Assembly (NCBI RefSeq): GCF_003129565.1
Contig: NZ_QETF01000014.1
Location: 1-64,000, forward strand
Direction of reading: 5' to 3'
Origin: Salibaculum griseiflavum
GTDB lineage: Bacteria > Pseudomonadota > Alphaproteobacteria > Rhodobacterales > Rhodobacteraceae
DNA length: 64,000 nucleotides
Positions 49,757 to 61,256 of the stretch are shown in pieces (the stretch's first letter is position 1; each line of letters starts with the position of its first letter). A model generated the notes under the pieces. It made no database searches. It was given only the letters and a program-made list of their open reading frames with translations, and had not been told where the DNA came from. A program made the position numbers and the translations under genes.

Positions 49757-49784
49757 CGCGAAATGATTCCGATGATTTTTCGCG
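49757..49784 (-). terminator. Hairpin downstream of pdxH
   Basis: CGCGAAA and TTTCGCG pair around a 14-base loop, within ten bases of the pdxH stop. Weak terminator candidate; it also lies in the upstream region of the cold-shock gene. Confidence 0.4.
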
Positions 49785-49789
49785 ATACA

Positions 49790-50392
49790 TCAGGGGCTAA
49801 GCCTTTGAACTTGCCAAGTATTATCTGACTGCAATTGCCACAGAAAACGATCATGCAGTCGAAAGGCCCCGTCTGCCCAAAACTCGATTTGCACAGGTGC
49901 AATACGATACCCGCCCCAGAACGGCGGCCGTTCCGGATCCGTGCCTTTCTCGGCCGTGATGCGCGCCACCTCGGCCATCAGCCGGGTGCGCGACGACAGC
50001 GGCTGCGACTGGTGCGAGGCCCAGGCGCCAAGCCGGCTCTTGAGGCTGCGGCTGCGGTAATAGGCATCGGCCTGTTCACCCTCTTCGCGGGTGACGGTGC
50101 CGCGCACCCGGATCTGGCGGCGCAGGCTCTTCCAATGCATGACGAAGCCCGCCATGCCGTTCGCCTCGATCTCCTGGGCCTTCGCGCTGCCGTAATTGGT
50201 ATAGAAGACAAAGGCCGCGTCCTCGATATCCTTCAGCAGCACCATGCGCACATTCGGCAAGCCTTCGGGATCGACGGTCGCCAGCGCGATTGCGTTGGGA
50301 TCGTTGGGTTCACTCTGTTCGGCCTCGGCCAGCCAGCGCCGGGCGATGACGAACGGATCATCCCCTTCGAATATGCCGCTGCGGTCGCTCAT
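49790..50392 (-). CDS. pdxH: Pyridoxamine/pyridoxine 5'-phosphate oxidase
   Basis: FMN enzyme that makes pyridoxal 5'-phosphate, the cofactor of both aminotransferases in the window. 200 residues from [62 protein letters not shown] and the C-terminal RLHDRFLWQ... WQVQRLSP (flavin and substrate binding) are typical. Divergent from fabI with 156 bases between starts. Confidence 0.94.
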   Translation of the reverse strand: MSDRSGIFEGDDPFVIARRWLAEAEQSEPNDPNAIALATVDPEGLPNVRMVLLKDIEDAAFVFYTNYGSAKAQEIEANGMAGFVMHWKSLRRQIRVRGTVTREEGEQADAYYRSRSLKSRLGAWASHQSQPLSSRTRLMAEVARITAEKGTDPERPPFWGGYRIAPVQIEFWADGAFRLHDRFLWQLQSDNTWQVQRLSP

Positions 50393-50548
50393 CTGAGGCT
50401 CCTGTCCGGATGGATTGGGAAGACCGGGCAATACCGCCTTCCTGAGTGAAACTGTAGGTCAAATGACGCAATGTCAAACGCGTCTTGATGCGTTGTATCG
50501 CTTGGCTTACACCAAGCAAAACCATGGCCGGGACGGCAGGAGAAAAAG

Positions 50549-51355
<807 letters not shown>

Positions 51356-51360
51356 GCCAG

Positions 51361-51882
51361 ATGATCGACAACCGCCTGCCGCATGAAAAAGGGTTCCATG
51401 TCAGCTGGGACCAGTTGCACCGCGACAGCCGGGCGCTGGCCTGGCGGCTGGACGGCAAGGGACCGGATGCGGGCGCATGGCGGTCCGTCGTGGCGATCAC
51501 CCGCGGCGGCATGGCCCCGGCCATGATCGTGGCGCGCGAACTGGATATCCGCACGGTCGACACGATATCCGTCAAATCCTACCTGTCGGGCGGCGGCAAG
51601 GCCGATCAGCGCCGCGAGGCGCAGGTGCTCAAAAGCCCCGATCCCGAGATGATGGGCGATGGCGAGGGCGTGCTGATCGTCGATGACCTTGTCGATACCG
51701 GCAAGACCCTGGAGCTTGTGCGCGAGATGTATCCAAAGGCGCATTTCGCAACCGTCTACGCCAAACCCCAGGGCGAGCCGCAGGTCGATACTTTCATCAC
51801 GGGCGTCAGCCAGGACACCTGGATCTTCTTTCCCTGGGATATGGCGCTGCAATATGTCGAACCCTATCGCGGCAAGGATTGA
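51361..51882 (+). CDS. gpt: Xanthine/guanine phosphoribosyltransferase-type enzyme
   Basis: Transfers phosphoribose from PRPP to a purine base for salvage. 173 residues, type I PRTase fold: [23 protein letters not shown] (41-63), the hood segment [10 protein letters not shown], the PRPP loop [17 protein letters not shown] (103-119), and [14 protein letters not shown] with WIFFPWD, which resembles E. coli Gpt. It starts five bases after fabI and its TGA overlaps the ATG of the next gene. Confidence 0.87.
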   Translation: MIDNRLPHEKGFHVSWDQLHRDSRALAWRLDGKGPDAGAWRSVVAITRGGMAPAMIVARELDIRTVDTISVKSYLSGGGKADQRREAQVLKSPDPEMMGDGEGVLIVDDLVDTGKTLELVREMYPKAHFATVYAKPQGEPQVDTFITGVSQDTWIFFPWDMALQYVEPYRGKD

Positions 51883-53063
51883 TGCGCTGGCATCCGCGCA
51901 CCTCTGACACCTTCGCCTCGCCGATTGTCGAGACCCAGGCCTGGATGCGGCAGGTGCCGCTGCCGCCGGATCTTCCATTGATAAACGTGGCGCAGGCCGC
52001 GCCCTCCGATCCGCCCCCCGAGGGCCTGCGCCGGGCCATCGCCGAGGCGGCGATGGAGGACACCTCCGCGCATCTATATGGCGACGTCCTCGGCCTGCGC
52101 GCCCTGCGCGAGGAAGTGGCACAGCACTGGAGCGCCGCCTACGGGGGCGGTCTCCAAGCGGAAAACGTCGCAATTACAAGCGGTTGCAACCAGGCCTTTG
52201 CGGCGGCGATTGCCGGGCTCTGCGGCGAGGGCGACCAGGTCATCCTGCCCTGCCCGTGGTATTTCAACCATGCCATGTGGCTGGACATGATGGGCGTCGA
52301 AACCCTGCCGCTGCCCACCGGCGCGGACCTTCTGCCCGACCCGGACCAGGCGGAGGCGCTGATCACCGAACGCAGCCGCGCCATCGTGCTGGTCAGCCCC
52401 AACAATCCGGGCGGCGTGGAATACCCGCCCGCCCTGATGCGCGCCTTTTTCGACCTGGCACGGCGGCACGGGCTGAAACTGATCGTGGACGAGACCTATC
52501 GCGATTTCGACAGCCGCGACGGCCCGCCCCATGACCTGCTTGCCGATCCCGACTGGGACGACACGCTGATCCAGCTCTATTCTTTCTCCAAGGCCTACCG
52601 GCTGACCGGCCACCGGGTCGGCGCGATGATCGCCGCGCCGGGACTGCTGAAGGAGATCGAGAAATTCCTCGATGCGGTCACCATCTGCCCCAACCAGCTG
52701 GGCCAGCGCGCCGCCCTGTGGGGGATGCGCAACCTGTCGCAATGGCTGGCCGGCGAGCGGGCCGAGATCCTGGCCCGGCGCGACGCCATCGTTGCAGGGT
52801 TTCCGGTGCTGGCCGAACAGGGCTGGCACCTGCGCGGCTGCGGTGCCTATTTCGCCTATGTCGAACACCCCTACCCGGCCTCGTCGCTGGACATCGCACA
52901 GCAGATGCTGGCCCGGTCCGGGGTGCTCATCCTGCCGGGGACATTTTTCATGCCCGATGGCGCCGAGGCCGGTCGCCGGGCGTTCCGCGTTGCCTTCGCC
53001 AATGTCGACCGGCCCGGTATTTCAACTCTCTTCGAGCGACTGACCGCCTTCCGCCCCGCCTGA
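51882..53063 (+). CDS. Class I/II PLP-dependent aminotransferase
   Basis: 393 residues from the ATG that overlaps the preceding TGA. AITSGCNQAF (PLP phosphate), SPNNPGGVEYP, DETYRDFD and Lys237 in SFSKAYRLTGHRVG bind the cofactor; the carboxyl-binding Arg is in RRAFRVAFANV. Physiological substrate cannot be assigned; the family includes aspartate, aromatic and beta-lyase enzymes. Not closely similar to the aminotransferase at 30488. Confidence 0.87.
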   Translation: MRWHPRTSDTFASPIVETQAWMRQVPLPPDLPLINVAQAAPSDPPPEGLRRAIAEAAMEDTSAHLYGDVLGLRALREEVAQHWSAAYGGGLQAENVAITSGCNQAFAAAIAGLCGEGDQVILPCPWYFNHAMWLDMMGVETLPLPTGADLLPDPDQAEALITERSRAIVLVSPNNPGGVEYPPALMRAFFDLARRHGLKLIVDETYRDFDSRDGPPHDLLADPDWDDTLIQLYSFSKAYRLTGHRVGAMIAAPGLLKEIEKFLDAVTICPNQLGQRAALWGMRNLSQWLAGERAEILARRDAIVAGFPVLAEQGWHLRGCGAYFAYVEHPYPASSLDIAQQMLARSGVLILPGTFFMPDGAEAGRRAFRVAFANVDRPGISTLFERLTAFRPA

Positions 53064-53132
53064 TCGCTTGCACCGCCTGACGCCCGGCCCTATTGAGGAT
53101 CGGCAAACACTCTGGAGCAGGCAAAAGGCACC

Positions 53133-54980
53133 ATGGCTGACGGCACCAAGAAAAACCGCCCCTTCGTCTGGATCGTGATCGGCTTGCTGATGTTCGGCAT
53201 GGTCGGCTTCGGCGCAACCGGCCTGTCGGGCCGGATCAGTTCCATCGGAACGGTCGGCGCGCTCGAAGTGCCCGTCAATGCCTATGCCGCCGAATTGCGC
53301 GGCCGTATCCAGGCCGCCTCGGCCCAATCCGGGCAGGCGCTGTCCTTTGCGCAGGCCCGCGAACGCGGCATTCCGGACCAGGCCCTTCAGCAGGTCGTCT
53401 CGAACCGCGTTCTCGACAATGAGCTGCACCAGATGGGCATTTCGGTCGGCGACGAAACCGTGCGCCGAGAGGTGGTGACCAACCTGGCTTTCGCGGGGCC
53501 CGAAGGGTCCTTTGACCGAGAACAATATCGGGCGCTCCTTCGTGACAACGGGCTGACCGAGCAGGAATACGAGGCCGAGATCCGCGATGACACCAGCCGG
53601 GCGCTGTTGCAGCGCGCGGTGATCGCCGGCCTGCCCGCCCCCGACACCCTGGCCCAGACCGTCGCGGCCTATATCGGCGAACAGCGCGATTTCACCTGGG
53701 ACACGCTGGGGCCCGAAGACCTGCAGGAGCCCCTGCCGGACCCGACCGACGCCGATTTGCGCGCGCAATACGAGGCCAATCCCGCGGCCTACACCGCGCC
53801 CGAGACCAAGGTCGTCACCTATGCCTGGCTGACACCGGACATGATCCAGGACAATGTCACCGTGGACGAGGACGAGCTGCGCCAGGCCTACCAGGACCGG
53901 ATCGACGAATTCATGCAGCCCGAGCGGCGCCTCGTGGAACGGCTGGGATTCGGCACTGCCGAAGCCGCCGAGGACGCGCTGGCGCGGATCGAGGCGGGCG
54001 AGACCGATTTCGACGCCCTGGTGGCCGATCGCGGCCTCGACCTCGCCGATATCGATCTGGGCGATGTCACCGAAACCGAGTTGCGTGCCGCCGGACCCGC
54101 GGTCTTTGCCGCCGAGCCAGGCGCGGTGGTCGGCCCGTTCGAAAGCCCGGTTGGCCCGGCCCTGTTCCGCATGAACGCGGTTCTGGCCGCGCAGGAGACC
54201 TCTTTCGAAGAGGCACGGCCCCTGTTGCGCGAAGATCGCGCCGCGGCCCGTGCCCGCCGGGTGATCGAGGACCAGATCGAACCGGTGACCGACCTGCTGG
54301 CCGGGGGCGCGCGGCTTGAGGATCTGGCCGAGCGCACCGACATGGAGCTTGGCCGGATCGACTGGAGCGCCGACGTGCAGGAGGGCATCGCCGCCTATGC
54401 GACTTTCCGCGACGTCGTGAGCGCCCTTGAACCCGGCGCCTTCCCCGAATTGCATGAACTCGAAGGTGGCGGGCTGTTCACGCTGCGCGTGGACGAGGTG
54501 CGTGCCCCGGAATTGCAGCCCTTCGAGGCGGTGCGTGAACAGGTCGAATCCGATTGGGTGCTGGCCGAAACGCGGCGCCGCCTGTTGGAGCAGGCCCGGC
54601 AGATCGCCGACCAGATCGGCCCCGACACCGAGTTCACCGAGCTGGGCCTCGACGGGGCCATCTCCGAAACCGGCCTGACCCGCCGCAGCTTCCTCAACGG
54701 GACACCGCCGGGATTCATGGGCCAGGTGTTTGACCTCGACGTTGGCGGAACCGCCGTTGTCGAAGGCTCGGCCAGTGTCCTCATCGTCCGGCTTGATGCC
54801 ATCACCCCGCCCTCCGAAGAGGACGCGCTTGTCGCTGCCGAAGCCGAGGCTGTGGCCGCACGCGCCGGGCAAGGTATGGCTCTGGACATCTTTTCTGCCT
54901 TCAGCGGCGCCGTGCAGGCGGGCACCGATGTCGATATCCGCCAAGAGGCTGTGAACGCGGTCCATGCGAATTTCCAGTAA
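53133..54980 (+). CDS. PpiD/SurA-like periplasmic folding factor
   Basis: 615 residues. A single membrane helix (FVWIVIGLLMFGMVGFGATGL, about 11-31) anchors a long periplasmic part. It has an N-terminal chaperone domain like SurA/PpiD (about 36-190), a parvulin-like middle with ETDFDALVADRGLDLADIDLGDV...AGPAVFAAEPGAVVGPFESPVGPALFRM (about 288-350), and a second chaperone-like half. Acts on newly secreted and outer-membrane proteins. Its stop lies three bases before trpE, so trpE is probably made from the same message. Confidence 0.88.
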   Translation: MADGTKKNRPFVWIVIGLLMFGMVGFGATGLSGRISSIGTVGALEVPVNAYAAELRGRIQAASAQSGQALSFAQARERGIPDQALQQVVSNRVLDNELHQMGISVGDETVRREVVTNLAFAGPEGSFDREQYRALLRDNGLTEQEYEAEIRDDTSRALLQRAVIAGLPAPDTLAQTVAAYIGEQRDFTWDTLGPEDLQEPLPDPTDADLRAQYEANPAAYTAPETKVVTYAWLTPDMIQDNVTVDEDELRQAYQDRIDEFMQPERRLVERLGFGTAEAAEDALARIEAGETDFDALVADRGLDLADIDLGDVTETELRAAGPAVFAAEPGAVVGPFESPVGPALFRMNAVLAAQETSFEEARPLLREDRAAARARRVIEDQIEPVTDLLAGGARLEDLAERTDMELGRIDWSADVQEGIAAYATFRDVVSALEPGAFPELHELEGGGLFTLRVDEVRAPELQPFEAVREQVESDWVLAETRRRLLEQARQIADQIGPDTEFTELGLDGAISETGLTRRSFLNGTPPGFMGQVFDLDVGGTAVVEGSASVLIVRLDAITPPSEEDALVAAEAEAVAARAGQGMALDIFSAFSGAVQAGTDVDIRQEAVNAVHANFQ

Positions 54981-54983
54981 GAC

Positions 54984-56495
54984 ATGACCTTGACCCCTGA
55001 ATACGACAGCTTCCGCGCCGGCTATGAGGCGGGCGAGAACCAGGTGGTCTATACCCGCCTGGCCGCCGACCTGGACACGCCCGTGTCGCTGATGCTCAAG
55101 CTGAACGCGGCCGGAAAGCATGCCTTCCTGCTGGAAAGCGTCACCGGCGGCGAGGTGCGCGGGCGCTATTCGATCATCGGCATGAAGCCCGACCTGATCT
55201 GGGAATGCCGCGGCACCGAGGCGCGCATCAATCGCCAGGCCCGCATCGACGAAACTGCCTTCGAGCCGCTTGAGGGGCACCCGCTGGATACGTTCCGCGA
55301 CGTGCTGGCCGAAAGCCATATCGACCTGCCACCCGACCTGCCGGCGGCCAGTGCCGGTCTGTTCGGCTTCCTGGGCTATGACATGATCCGGCTGGTCGAG
55401 CATCTGCCGGACGTGAACCCCGACCCGCTGGGCCTGCCCGACGCGGTGATGCTGCGCCCCTCGGTCGTGGCGGTGCTGGACGGGGTCAAGGGCGACGTGA
55501 TCCTCGTGGCGCCGGCCTGGGCCAATTCGGGCCTGTCGGCCAAGGCCGCCTATGCGCAGGCCGCCGAACGGGTCATGGATGCCCAACGGGCGCTGGACCG
55601 TCCCATGCCCGAACAGGTGCGCACCCTGGGCGAGGCCGAGGCCGAGGGCGAGGCGGTCAGCAATTTCACCCATGAGGGCTACAAGGCCGCCGTGGAAAAG
55701 GCCAAGGACTACATCAAGGCCGGTGACATCTTTCAGGTCGTTCCCGCCCAACGCTGGACCCAGAGTTTCCGCGAACCGCCCTTCTCGCTCTACCGCTCGC
55801 TGCGGCGCACGAACCCGTCGCCCTTCATGTTCTTCTTCAATTTCGGCGGCTACCAGGTGATCGGCGCCAGCCCCGAAATCCTTGTCCGGGTGATGGATGG
55901 CGAGGTCACGATCCGGCCCATCGCCGGCACCCGGCCGCGCGGCGCGACCCCCGAAGAGGACAAGGCCAACGAGGCCGACCTGATGGCGGATCAGAAAGAA
56001 CTGGCCGAGCACCTGATGCTGCTGGACCTGGGCCGCAACGACGTGGGCCGCGTGGCCAAGATCGGCACGGTGCGCCCGACCGAACAATTCATCGTCGAAC
56101 GCTATTCCCACGTGATGCATATCGTCTCCAACGTGGTGGGAGAATTGGCCGAGGATCAGGACGCGCTGTCGGCCTTCTTCGCGGGCATGCCCGCGGGCAC
56201 GGTCTCGGGCGCGCCCAAGGTCCGCGCGATGGAGATCATCGACGAGCTGGAACCCGAAAAGCGCGGCGTCTATGGCGGCGGCGTGGGTTATTTCAGCGCC
56301 GGCGGCGACATGGACATGTGCATCGCCCTGCGCACCGCCGTGCTGAAGGGCGAAGACCTCTATATCCAGGCGGGCGGCGGCGTTGTCTATGACAGCGATC
56401 CCGAGGCGGAATACATGGAAACCGTCCACAAGTCCGGCGCCATCCGTCGTGCCGCGGCCGAGGCGCATCGATTCACCTCTGGCGGCGGAAACTGA
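54984..56495 (+). CDS. trpE: Anthranilate synthase component I
   Basis: Converts chorismate and ammonia (from TrpG) to anthranilate, the first step of tryptophan synthesis. 503 residues. The N-terminal part carries the LLESVTGGEVRGRYSIIG tryptophan-binding region (LLES box), and the chorismate-binding domain has PVVPAQRW-like, SPEILVRV, IAGTRPRGATPEED, LDLGRNDVGRV, MPAGTVSGAPKVRAMEII and YIQAGGGVVYDSDPEAEYMET. Starts three bases after the PpiD-like gene. trpG is 3 kb away, past three envelope genes. Confidence 0.96.
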   Translation: MTLTPEYDSFRAGYEAGENQVVYTRLAADLDTPVSLMLKLNAAGKHAFLLESVTGGEVRGRYSIIGMKPDLIWECRGTEARINRQARIDETAFEPLEGHPLDTFRDVLAESHIDLPPDLPAASAGLFGFLGYDMIRLVEHLPDVNPDPLGLPDAVMLRPSVVAVLDGVKGDVILVAPAWANSGLSAKAAYAQAAERVMDAQRALDRPMPEQVRTLGEAEAEGEAVSNFTHEGYKAAVEKAKDYIKAGDIFQVVPAQRWTQSFREPPFSLYRSLRRTNPSPFMFFFNFGGYQVIGASPEILVRVMDGEVTIRPIAGTRPRGATPEEDKANEADLMADQKELAEHLMLLDLGRNDVGRVAKIGTVRPTEQFIVERYSHVMHIVSNVVGELAEDQDALSAFFAGMPAGTVSGAPKVRAMEIIDELEPEKRGVYGGGVGYFSAGGDMDMCIALRTAVLKGEDLYIQAGGGVVYDSDPEAEYMETVHKSGAIRRAAAEAHRFTSGGGN

Positions 56496-56603
56496 GGCGC
56501 CGCCCCGGGTCTGGAATACCGGATTTGCCGGAAACTGGCTGAAAATGCTATTCTGATGGTGTCCGGCACGGATTTCGCCGGACGTTACATATTGGATATC
56601 GCC

Positions 56604-57317
56604 ATGCCCCGCAGCATTCTTTCAGCGGTCGCAGGCATTTTCATTGGTATGGCCTTGCCGCTCGCGGCCGAGCCCAGTTTTCCCTGTTCCGGCCAGTTGA
56701 CCCCGACCGAAACCCGGATTTGCCGTAGCCCTCTGCTGGGGCAGCTCGATCAAAGGATGGCGCGGGCTTTCTACGCGGCCCGGGACCGCGCCAACGGCGC
56801 AGACCGCCGCGACCTGATAGATGCGCAGCGCCTCTGGCTACGTTGGCGGGCCACCTGTGGCACGGATGGCGATTGCCTGCGCCGCCGCTACGAGGCGCGG
56901 CTCGACGACCTGGCCCGGCCAGACCTTCTCACACTGGAAATCGCAACGCCGGGCAATACCGCGCCCGCTGCCGACCAGGTGGTTGACCGCCGCATCACCG
57001 ACACCCGCTACGAGGTCGAATACGGCGACGGCACGATCCGCTGGCAATCGCTCGGTGGGGGCAGCATGGGGGTGATCAACCCCGATGGCACCGGCAGCAG
57101 GAGCATGTTTTCACAGGCCCCGCCGCCAGAGTTTCCCGGCCTGCCCGGCACATATGCAAGCTGGGGCGACGGGTTGGAAACCAGCCTGCTTGGGATCATC
57201 GACCAATTGCTCAGCCCCGCCGACCGTCAGGAATACCGTGCGCTGACCAATGCCAAGCCCTATTCCGTGCGCGTCAACGATCACCTGACCGTCATCCAGT
57301 TCCTCACCCGACCCTAG
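56604..57317 (+). CDS. Exported LprI-like protein
   Basis: 237 residues. Signal peptide MPRSILSAVAGIFIGMALPLAAEPS; then FPCSGQLTPTETRICRSPLLGQLDQRMARAFYAARDR...RLWLRWRATCGTDGDCLRRRYEARLDDL, the four-cysteine LprI/DUF1311 pattern found in lysozyme-inhibitor-like proteins. The second half is unassigned. Acts in the periplasm; partner unknown. Start taken at 56604 because the signal peptide begins there. Confidence 0.8.
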   Translation: MPRSILSAVAGIFIGMALPLAAEPSFPCSGQLTPTETRICRSPLLGQLDQRMARAFYAARDRANGADRRDLIDAQRLWLRWRATCGTDGDCLRRRYEARLDDLARPDLLTLEIATPGNTAPAADQVVDRRITDTRYEVEYGDGTIRWQSLGGGSMGVINPDGTGSRSMFSQAPPPEFPGLPGTYASWGDGLETSLLGIIDQLLSPADRQEYRALTNAKPYSVRVNDHLTVIQFLTRP

Positions 57318-57327
57318 GGAGGCCCCG

Positions 57328-57846
57328 ATGTTGCGCCTTGTCCTGCTTTTCCTGCCCCTGTTTCTGCTGCCACTCGGCCTGTCCGCGCAGGAGGACGGCG
57401 ACAGCGCCATTCCCGCGATCGAAGAGCTGCTGAACCCGCCGCAATCTGCCCCCGGGGCCAGCGACGATCCTTTCGGTATGGTCCTGCCTACCGGCTTCGA
57501 ACCCGACGACGCCACGCGCCAGTCGATCCAGACCGCCGTTCGGGGCTTCTATGACTACCGCACCGAGGCGTTCGATCACCGGATGGCGGTTTTTCGCTGG
57601 CAGCAGGTGTCGACCCGGATCATCTTTTTCGTTGTGATCGCGGTGGTCGCGGTGGGGCTTTACTTCTCATGGCTCCAATTCCACGCCACCCAGGACAAGT
57701 CCAGCATGGGCACCACCAGCATCGAAGCGGGGAAGTCCGGGTTCAAGATCTCGTCCCCGGTGCTGGGGGTCATCATCCTGACGCTGTCGCTGGCCTTCTT
57801 CTATCTCTACCTGGTTCACGTCTACCCGGTCAGCGATACGTTCTGA
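57328..57846 (+). CDS. Small inner-membrane protein of unknown function
   Basis: 172 residues: N-terminal signal-like helix (LVLLFLPLFLLPLGLSA), a periplasmic acidic stretch with Pro/Asp, then two membrane helices (IIFFVVIAVVAVGLYFSW at about 97-114 and VLGVIILTLSLAFFYLYLV at about 145-163). I recognise no family. Ten bases after the LprI-like gene, likely same transcript. Confidence 0.7.
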   Translation: MLRLVLLFLPLFLLPLGLSAQEDGDSAIPAIEELLNPPQSAPGASDDPFGMVLPTGFEPDDATRQSIQTAVRGFYDYRTEAFDHRMAVFRWQQVSTRIIFFVVIAVVAVGLYFSWLQFHATQDKSSMGTTSIEAGKSGFKISSPVLGVIILTLSLAFFYLYLVHVYPVSDTF

Positions 57847-57852
57847 GAGGGC

Positions 57853-59346
57853 TTATTGTGCCTGCAACACCGCCGATAGCGGCACCTGCGCGACCTGGGC
57901 GGCACGCTTGTCGTTGCCCCAGTTCATCAGGGCCGTGATCGTATCGGGGCGCACCCGCCCGATCAGCACGACACCGCTCTGCTGTCGGGCGCGAAAGGCG
58001 GCCTGATCGACGAACCGGCGTATCACGCTGGCATCCTGCCCCTCGGCATCGAGATCGCGATAGACCGTGGCGGTCGGCACCCCCTCCTGTTCGGCGACCC
58101 GGTCCGCCATGTTCAGCCCGCGACCGACAGAGACGAAGCCGCGCCCGCCATCGGACAGGATGCGCATCAGCTGCCGGGTCGCCTCGCGGTTATTCGACAG
58201 TCCCGGCCCGCCCAGGTCCAGGACGGCCACGGTTTCGGTCAGGCTGGCAAAGGTGCCTTCCAGCGCCACCTCGACATCCTGCGGGGTCGCGCCCTCGGGC
58301 AGCCGCGCGAGTATCGCCGCCTCGGTCCCCTGGCTGCGATACGCGGCAAGGCGCTCGGCCGCACCGTCAGCCCCGGGGTCGATCGCCACGGTCACCGGGA
58401 ACGGTAGACCGGCCACCAACGCCGGTCCGGCATCGCCAGCCATCCCGCCCGCGTCGATCAGGATGATCGAGAGAACCGGCAGATTTTCGGGGTTCGGCGC
58501 ATCGGCGGCATAGGCAACAAGGGCCGGAACCGCCGGGGCGGCCTCGGGCTCGTTCTCGGCTGCGTCCGATTGACCGGGCCGGTTCACCGCAACCCCGGTT
58601 TCCCGGTCCTGTAACAGGGTATTGCCGCCCTGCATTTCGAATTGTGGCGAGGCATCCGGGGTTATCCGCGTCCCCGCCCCGGCCAGCTGCGGATCGTCGC
58701 CGGCCACTGGCCCAGTGACCTCCTCGACCGGGTCGCCAGCCATGCCGTCATCATCCGGCTCGACGATTTCAACCTCGATCGGCGCGCCATCTGCACCACC
58801 GACCTGGGTCTCACCGTCCTCGACCACGACCGGCGCCGGGGGCGTGCCGGGATCGGTGGACAGGACGATATCGCTTTCGGGATCGGGCGTATCCGGTGCG
58901 GGCGCCTGCGGATTTGGCAGAACCGGCGCATCGCCGGCGACATCCGGGGCCGCGCCGGTCTCGACGCTGGGGGCGCCCAGGTCACCCTCGACGCTGCTGG
59001 CCCGGGGCACCGCCGGCGGGGCGGTATCTGCATCCGGGGCGGCGCGATCCCCGCCATCAAGCTGCGCGGCGCTCTCCACGTCCGGCGCCGGGCCAAGACT
59101 GGGTCCCTCCCCTTCGCCCGGCCCGGACACCGAGGGGGCTTCGGACGCGGGCGTATCGCCCGAGGCGGCCTGCGGCGCATCGACCTGAGGCGGGGCCGGT
59201 GGCGTGTTGCCCGCCGGCTGTTCGCTCAGCATCGAGGCGGTCCCCAGACCGAGAACCGATACGAATCCGCCCGCCAGAACGCCCGAAAGAAATCCACGTG
59301 CCACTGTCCTGCCCCCTTGCCGGCTGTCGCCCGGCCTGTCGTCCAT
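57853..59346 (-). CDS. YibQ-like divergent polysaccharide deacetylase family protein
   Basis: 497 residues from [10 protein letters not shown] membrane anchor ([24 protein letters not shown]), a 220-residue linker of Pro/Ala/Asp/Glu that is probably disordered, then a C-terminal domain with [58 protein letters not shown] and [15 protein letters not shown]. This is the divergent polysaccharide deacetylase (DUF610/YibQ) fold; the usual metal His pair is not evident. Periplasmic, partner possibly cell-wall glycans. Divergent from trpG. Confidence 0.8.
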   Translation of the reverse strand: MDDRPGDSRQGGRTVARGFLSGVLAGGFVSVLGLGTASMLSEQPAGNTPPAPPQVDAPQAASGDTPASEAPSVSGPGEGEGPSLGPAPDVESAAQLDGGDRAAPDADTAPPAVPRASSVEGDLGAPSVETGAAPDVAGDAPVLPNPQAPAPDTPDPESDIVLSTDPGTPPAPVVVEDGETQVGGADGAPIEVEIVEPDDDGMAGDPVEEVTGPVAGDDPQLAGAGTRITPDASPQFEMQGGNTLLQDRETGVAVNRPGQSDAAENEPEAAPAVPALVAYAADAPNPENLPVLSIILIDAGGMAGDAGPALVAGLPFPVTVAIDPGADGAAERLAAYRSQGTEAAILARLPEGATPQDVEVALEGTFASLTETVAVLDLGGPGLSNNREATRQLMRILSDGGRGFVSVGRGLNMADRVAEQEGVPTATVYRDLDAEGQDASVIRRFVDQAAFRARQQSGVVLIGRVRPDTITALMNWGNDKRAAQVAQVPLSAVLQAQ

Positions 59347-59485
59347 CCTCGTGAACCGGCGCGGCGGCCTTGACGCCGCCCTCCGCTTCGGCCCATCTAG
59401 GCGCAACTATACCGCGCCCCGCCCGGGCGATGGTAGCCCCGAATTGGCCTTGCCCCCAAGGCCCTCAGGCGGAGACGGCGAAAAC

Positions 59486-60067
59486 ATGCTTCTGCTGATC
59501 GATAATTACGACAGTTTCACCTACAACCTCGTGCATTACCTGGGCGAGCTGGGCGCCGAGGTGCAGGTGCACCGCAACGACGCGCTTGACGTGCAGCAGG
59601 CGATGGCGCTGAACCCGGCCGGCATCCTGCTGTCCCCGGGCCCCTGCGATCCGGCCCAGGCGGGCATCTGCCTGTCACTGACAAAGGCCGCAGCCGAAAC
59701 CGGCACGCCGCTCATGGGCGTCTGCCTCGGTCACCAGACCATCGGCGAGGCCTTCGGCGGCAAGGTCGTGCGCTGTCACGAGATCGTCCACGGCAAGATG
59801 GGCCGCGTCAGCCATATGGGCAAAGGCGTCTTCGAGGGCATTCCAAGCCCCTTCGAGGCGACCCGCTACCACTCGCTCGTCGTCGAGCGCGACAGCCTGC
59901 CCGATTGCCTGGAGATCACCGCCGAACTGGACGATGGCGTGATCATGGGGCTGCAGCACAAGACGTTGCCGATCCACGGCGTGCAGTTCCACCCCGAAAG
60001 CATCGCCTCGGAACACGGCCACCGGCTGCTGCAGAACTTCCTCGACCTGATGAAGGTGCCGGCATGA
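59486..60067 (+). CDS. trpG: Anthranilate synthase component II (glutamine amidotransferase)
   Basis: Hydrolyses glutamine to supply ammonia to TrpE. 193 residues from [19 protein letters not shown]; the longer open frame overlaps the promoter. [14 protein letters not shown], the nucleophile loop [16 protein letters not shown] with its Cys, and the His-Glu pair in [16 protein letters not shown] are all present. Its stop overlaps trpD (ATGA). Confidence 0.95.
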   Translation: MLLLIDNYDSFTYNLVHYLGELGAEVQVHRNDALDVQQAMALNPAGILLSPGPCDPAQAGICLSLTKAAAETGTPLMGVCLGHQTIGEAFGGKVVRCHEIVHGKMGRVSHMGKGVFEGIPSPFEATRYHSLVVERDSLPDCLEITAELDDGVIMGLQHKTLPIHGVQFHPESIASEHGHRLLQNFLDLMKVPA

Positions 60068-61080
60068 GCGACGCCCTCAAACCCCTGATCGCCGCGGCGG
60101 CCGAGGGCCCGCTGAGCCGCGCCCAGGCCGAGCAGGCCTTCGAGATCCTGTTCGAGGGCGACGCTACGCCCAGCCAGATGGGCGGGTTGCTGATGGCCAT
60201 GCGGACCCGCGGAGAGGTCGTCGACGAATACGCCGCCGCCGCCCATGTGATGCGCGCCAAATGCGTGCCGGTGAAGGCGCCCGAGGGGGCCATGGACATC
60301 GTCGGCACAGGCGGCGACGGCAAGGGCACCCTGAACATCTCGACCGCCACGGCCTTCGTCGTTGCGGGCGCTGGTGTGCCCGTGGCCAAGCACGGCAACC
60401 GCAACCTCAGTTCGAAGTCCGGGGCCGCCGATGCGCTGGGACAAATGGGCATCGAGGTCATGATCGGGCCCGAGATCGTCGAGAAAGCCATCGCCGAGGC
60501 CGGCATCGGCTTCATGATGGCGCCCATGCATCATCCGGCGATCAAGCATGTCATGCCCACCCGGATGGAGCTGGGCACGCGCACCATCTTCAACATCCTC
60601 GGCCCGCTGACCAATCCGGCCGGTGTAAAACGCCAGCTGACCGGCGCCTTCAGCCGTGACCTGATCCAGCCCATGGCCCAGACCCTGCAAGCCCTCGGCT
60701 CCGAGGCAAGCTGGCTGGTCCATGGCTCGGACGGGACCGATGAGCTGACGATCACCGGCGTCAGCTGGGTCGCCGCGCAATCGGGCGACATGATCACCCT
60801 GCGCGAGGTCCACCCCGAGGATGCCGGCCTGCCCACCCACCCGTTCGAGGCCATCCTCGGCGGCACGCCCGGGGAAAATGCGCGCGCCTTCCGCGCCTTG
60901 CTGGCTGGCGAGGCCAGCGCCTATCGCGACGCGGTGCTGCTCAATGCCGCCGCCGCGCTGCTCGTGGCCGGCAAGGTCGACAGCCTCAAGCAAGGGGCGG
61001 AGCTGGCCCGCGACAGCATCGACAGCGGAGCCGCCCGACGCGCCGTGGACACCCTGGCCCGGATCAGCCACACCGGCTGA
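60064..61080 (+). CDS. trpD: Anthranilate phosphoribosyltransferase
   Basis: Joins anthranilate and PRPP. 338 residues. [53 protein letters not shown] contains the PRPP and anthranilate sites; [37 protein letters not shown] follows, and the C-terminus is complete. ATGA overlap with trpG. Followed by an intergenic repeat copy and then trpC. Confidence 0.95.
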   Translation: MSDALKPLIAAAAEGPLSRAQAEQAFEILFEGDATPSQMGGLLMAMRTRGEVVDEYAAAAHVMRAKCVPVKAPEGAMDIVGTGGDGKGTLNISTATAFVVAGAGVPVAKHGNRNLSSKSGAADALGQMGIEVMIGPEIVEKAIAEAGIGFMMAPMHHPAIKHVMPTRMELGTRTIFNILGPLTNPAGVKRQLTGAFSRDLIQPMAQTLQALGSEASWLVHGSDGTDELTITGVSWVAAQSGDMITLREVHPEDAGLPTHPFEAILGGTPGENARAFRALLAGEASAYRDAVLLNAAAALLVAGKVDSLKQGAELARDSIDSGAARRAVDTLARISHTG

Positions 61081-61083
61081 GGC

Positions 61084-61156
61084 TTTCTTCGGACCGGTAA
61101 ATATCCCGGGGTGAATTGGCCGCAGGCCAAGAGGGGCAGCGCCCCTGCCCCGCCGG
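61084..61156 (-). repeat. Intergenic repeat, copy 4
   Basis: Starts four bases past the trpD stop: TTTCTTCGGACC, GTAAATATCCCGGGGTGAATTGG, CCGCAGGCC and AGAGGGGCAGCGCCCC. It matches the arm at 44057-44130 closely, in the same orientation. It lies inside the trp operon between trpD and trpC, so it cannot be a complete stop. Confidence 0.65.
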
Positions 61157-61256
61157 CGGCGCCACGGGCGACGCCGGGATGAACCTGCGTGGCGCAAGCC
61201 ACCCCGTTACGCAAACCGCAATTGTCTTCGCCCGCGGCCCGCGCTACTCCTGCCCC

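Noticed and set aside
54900-55000. Trp-rich leader peptide before trpE
   Set aside because: Only three bases separate the upstream gene from trpE, and no Trp-codon run is seen.
53022-56468. Very long leftward open frame opposite the PpiD-like and trpE genes
   Set aside because: It is antisense to two well-supported genes, and long mirror frames are expected in GC-rich codon usage.
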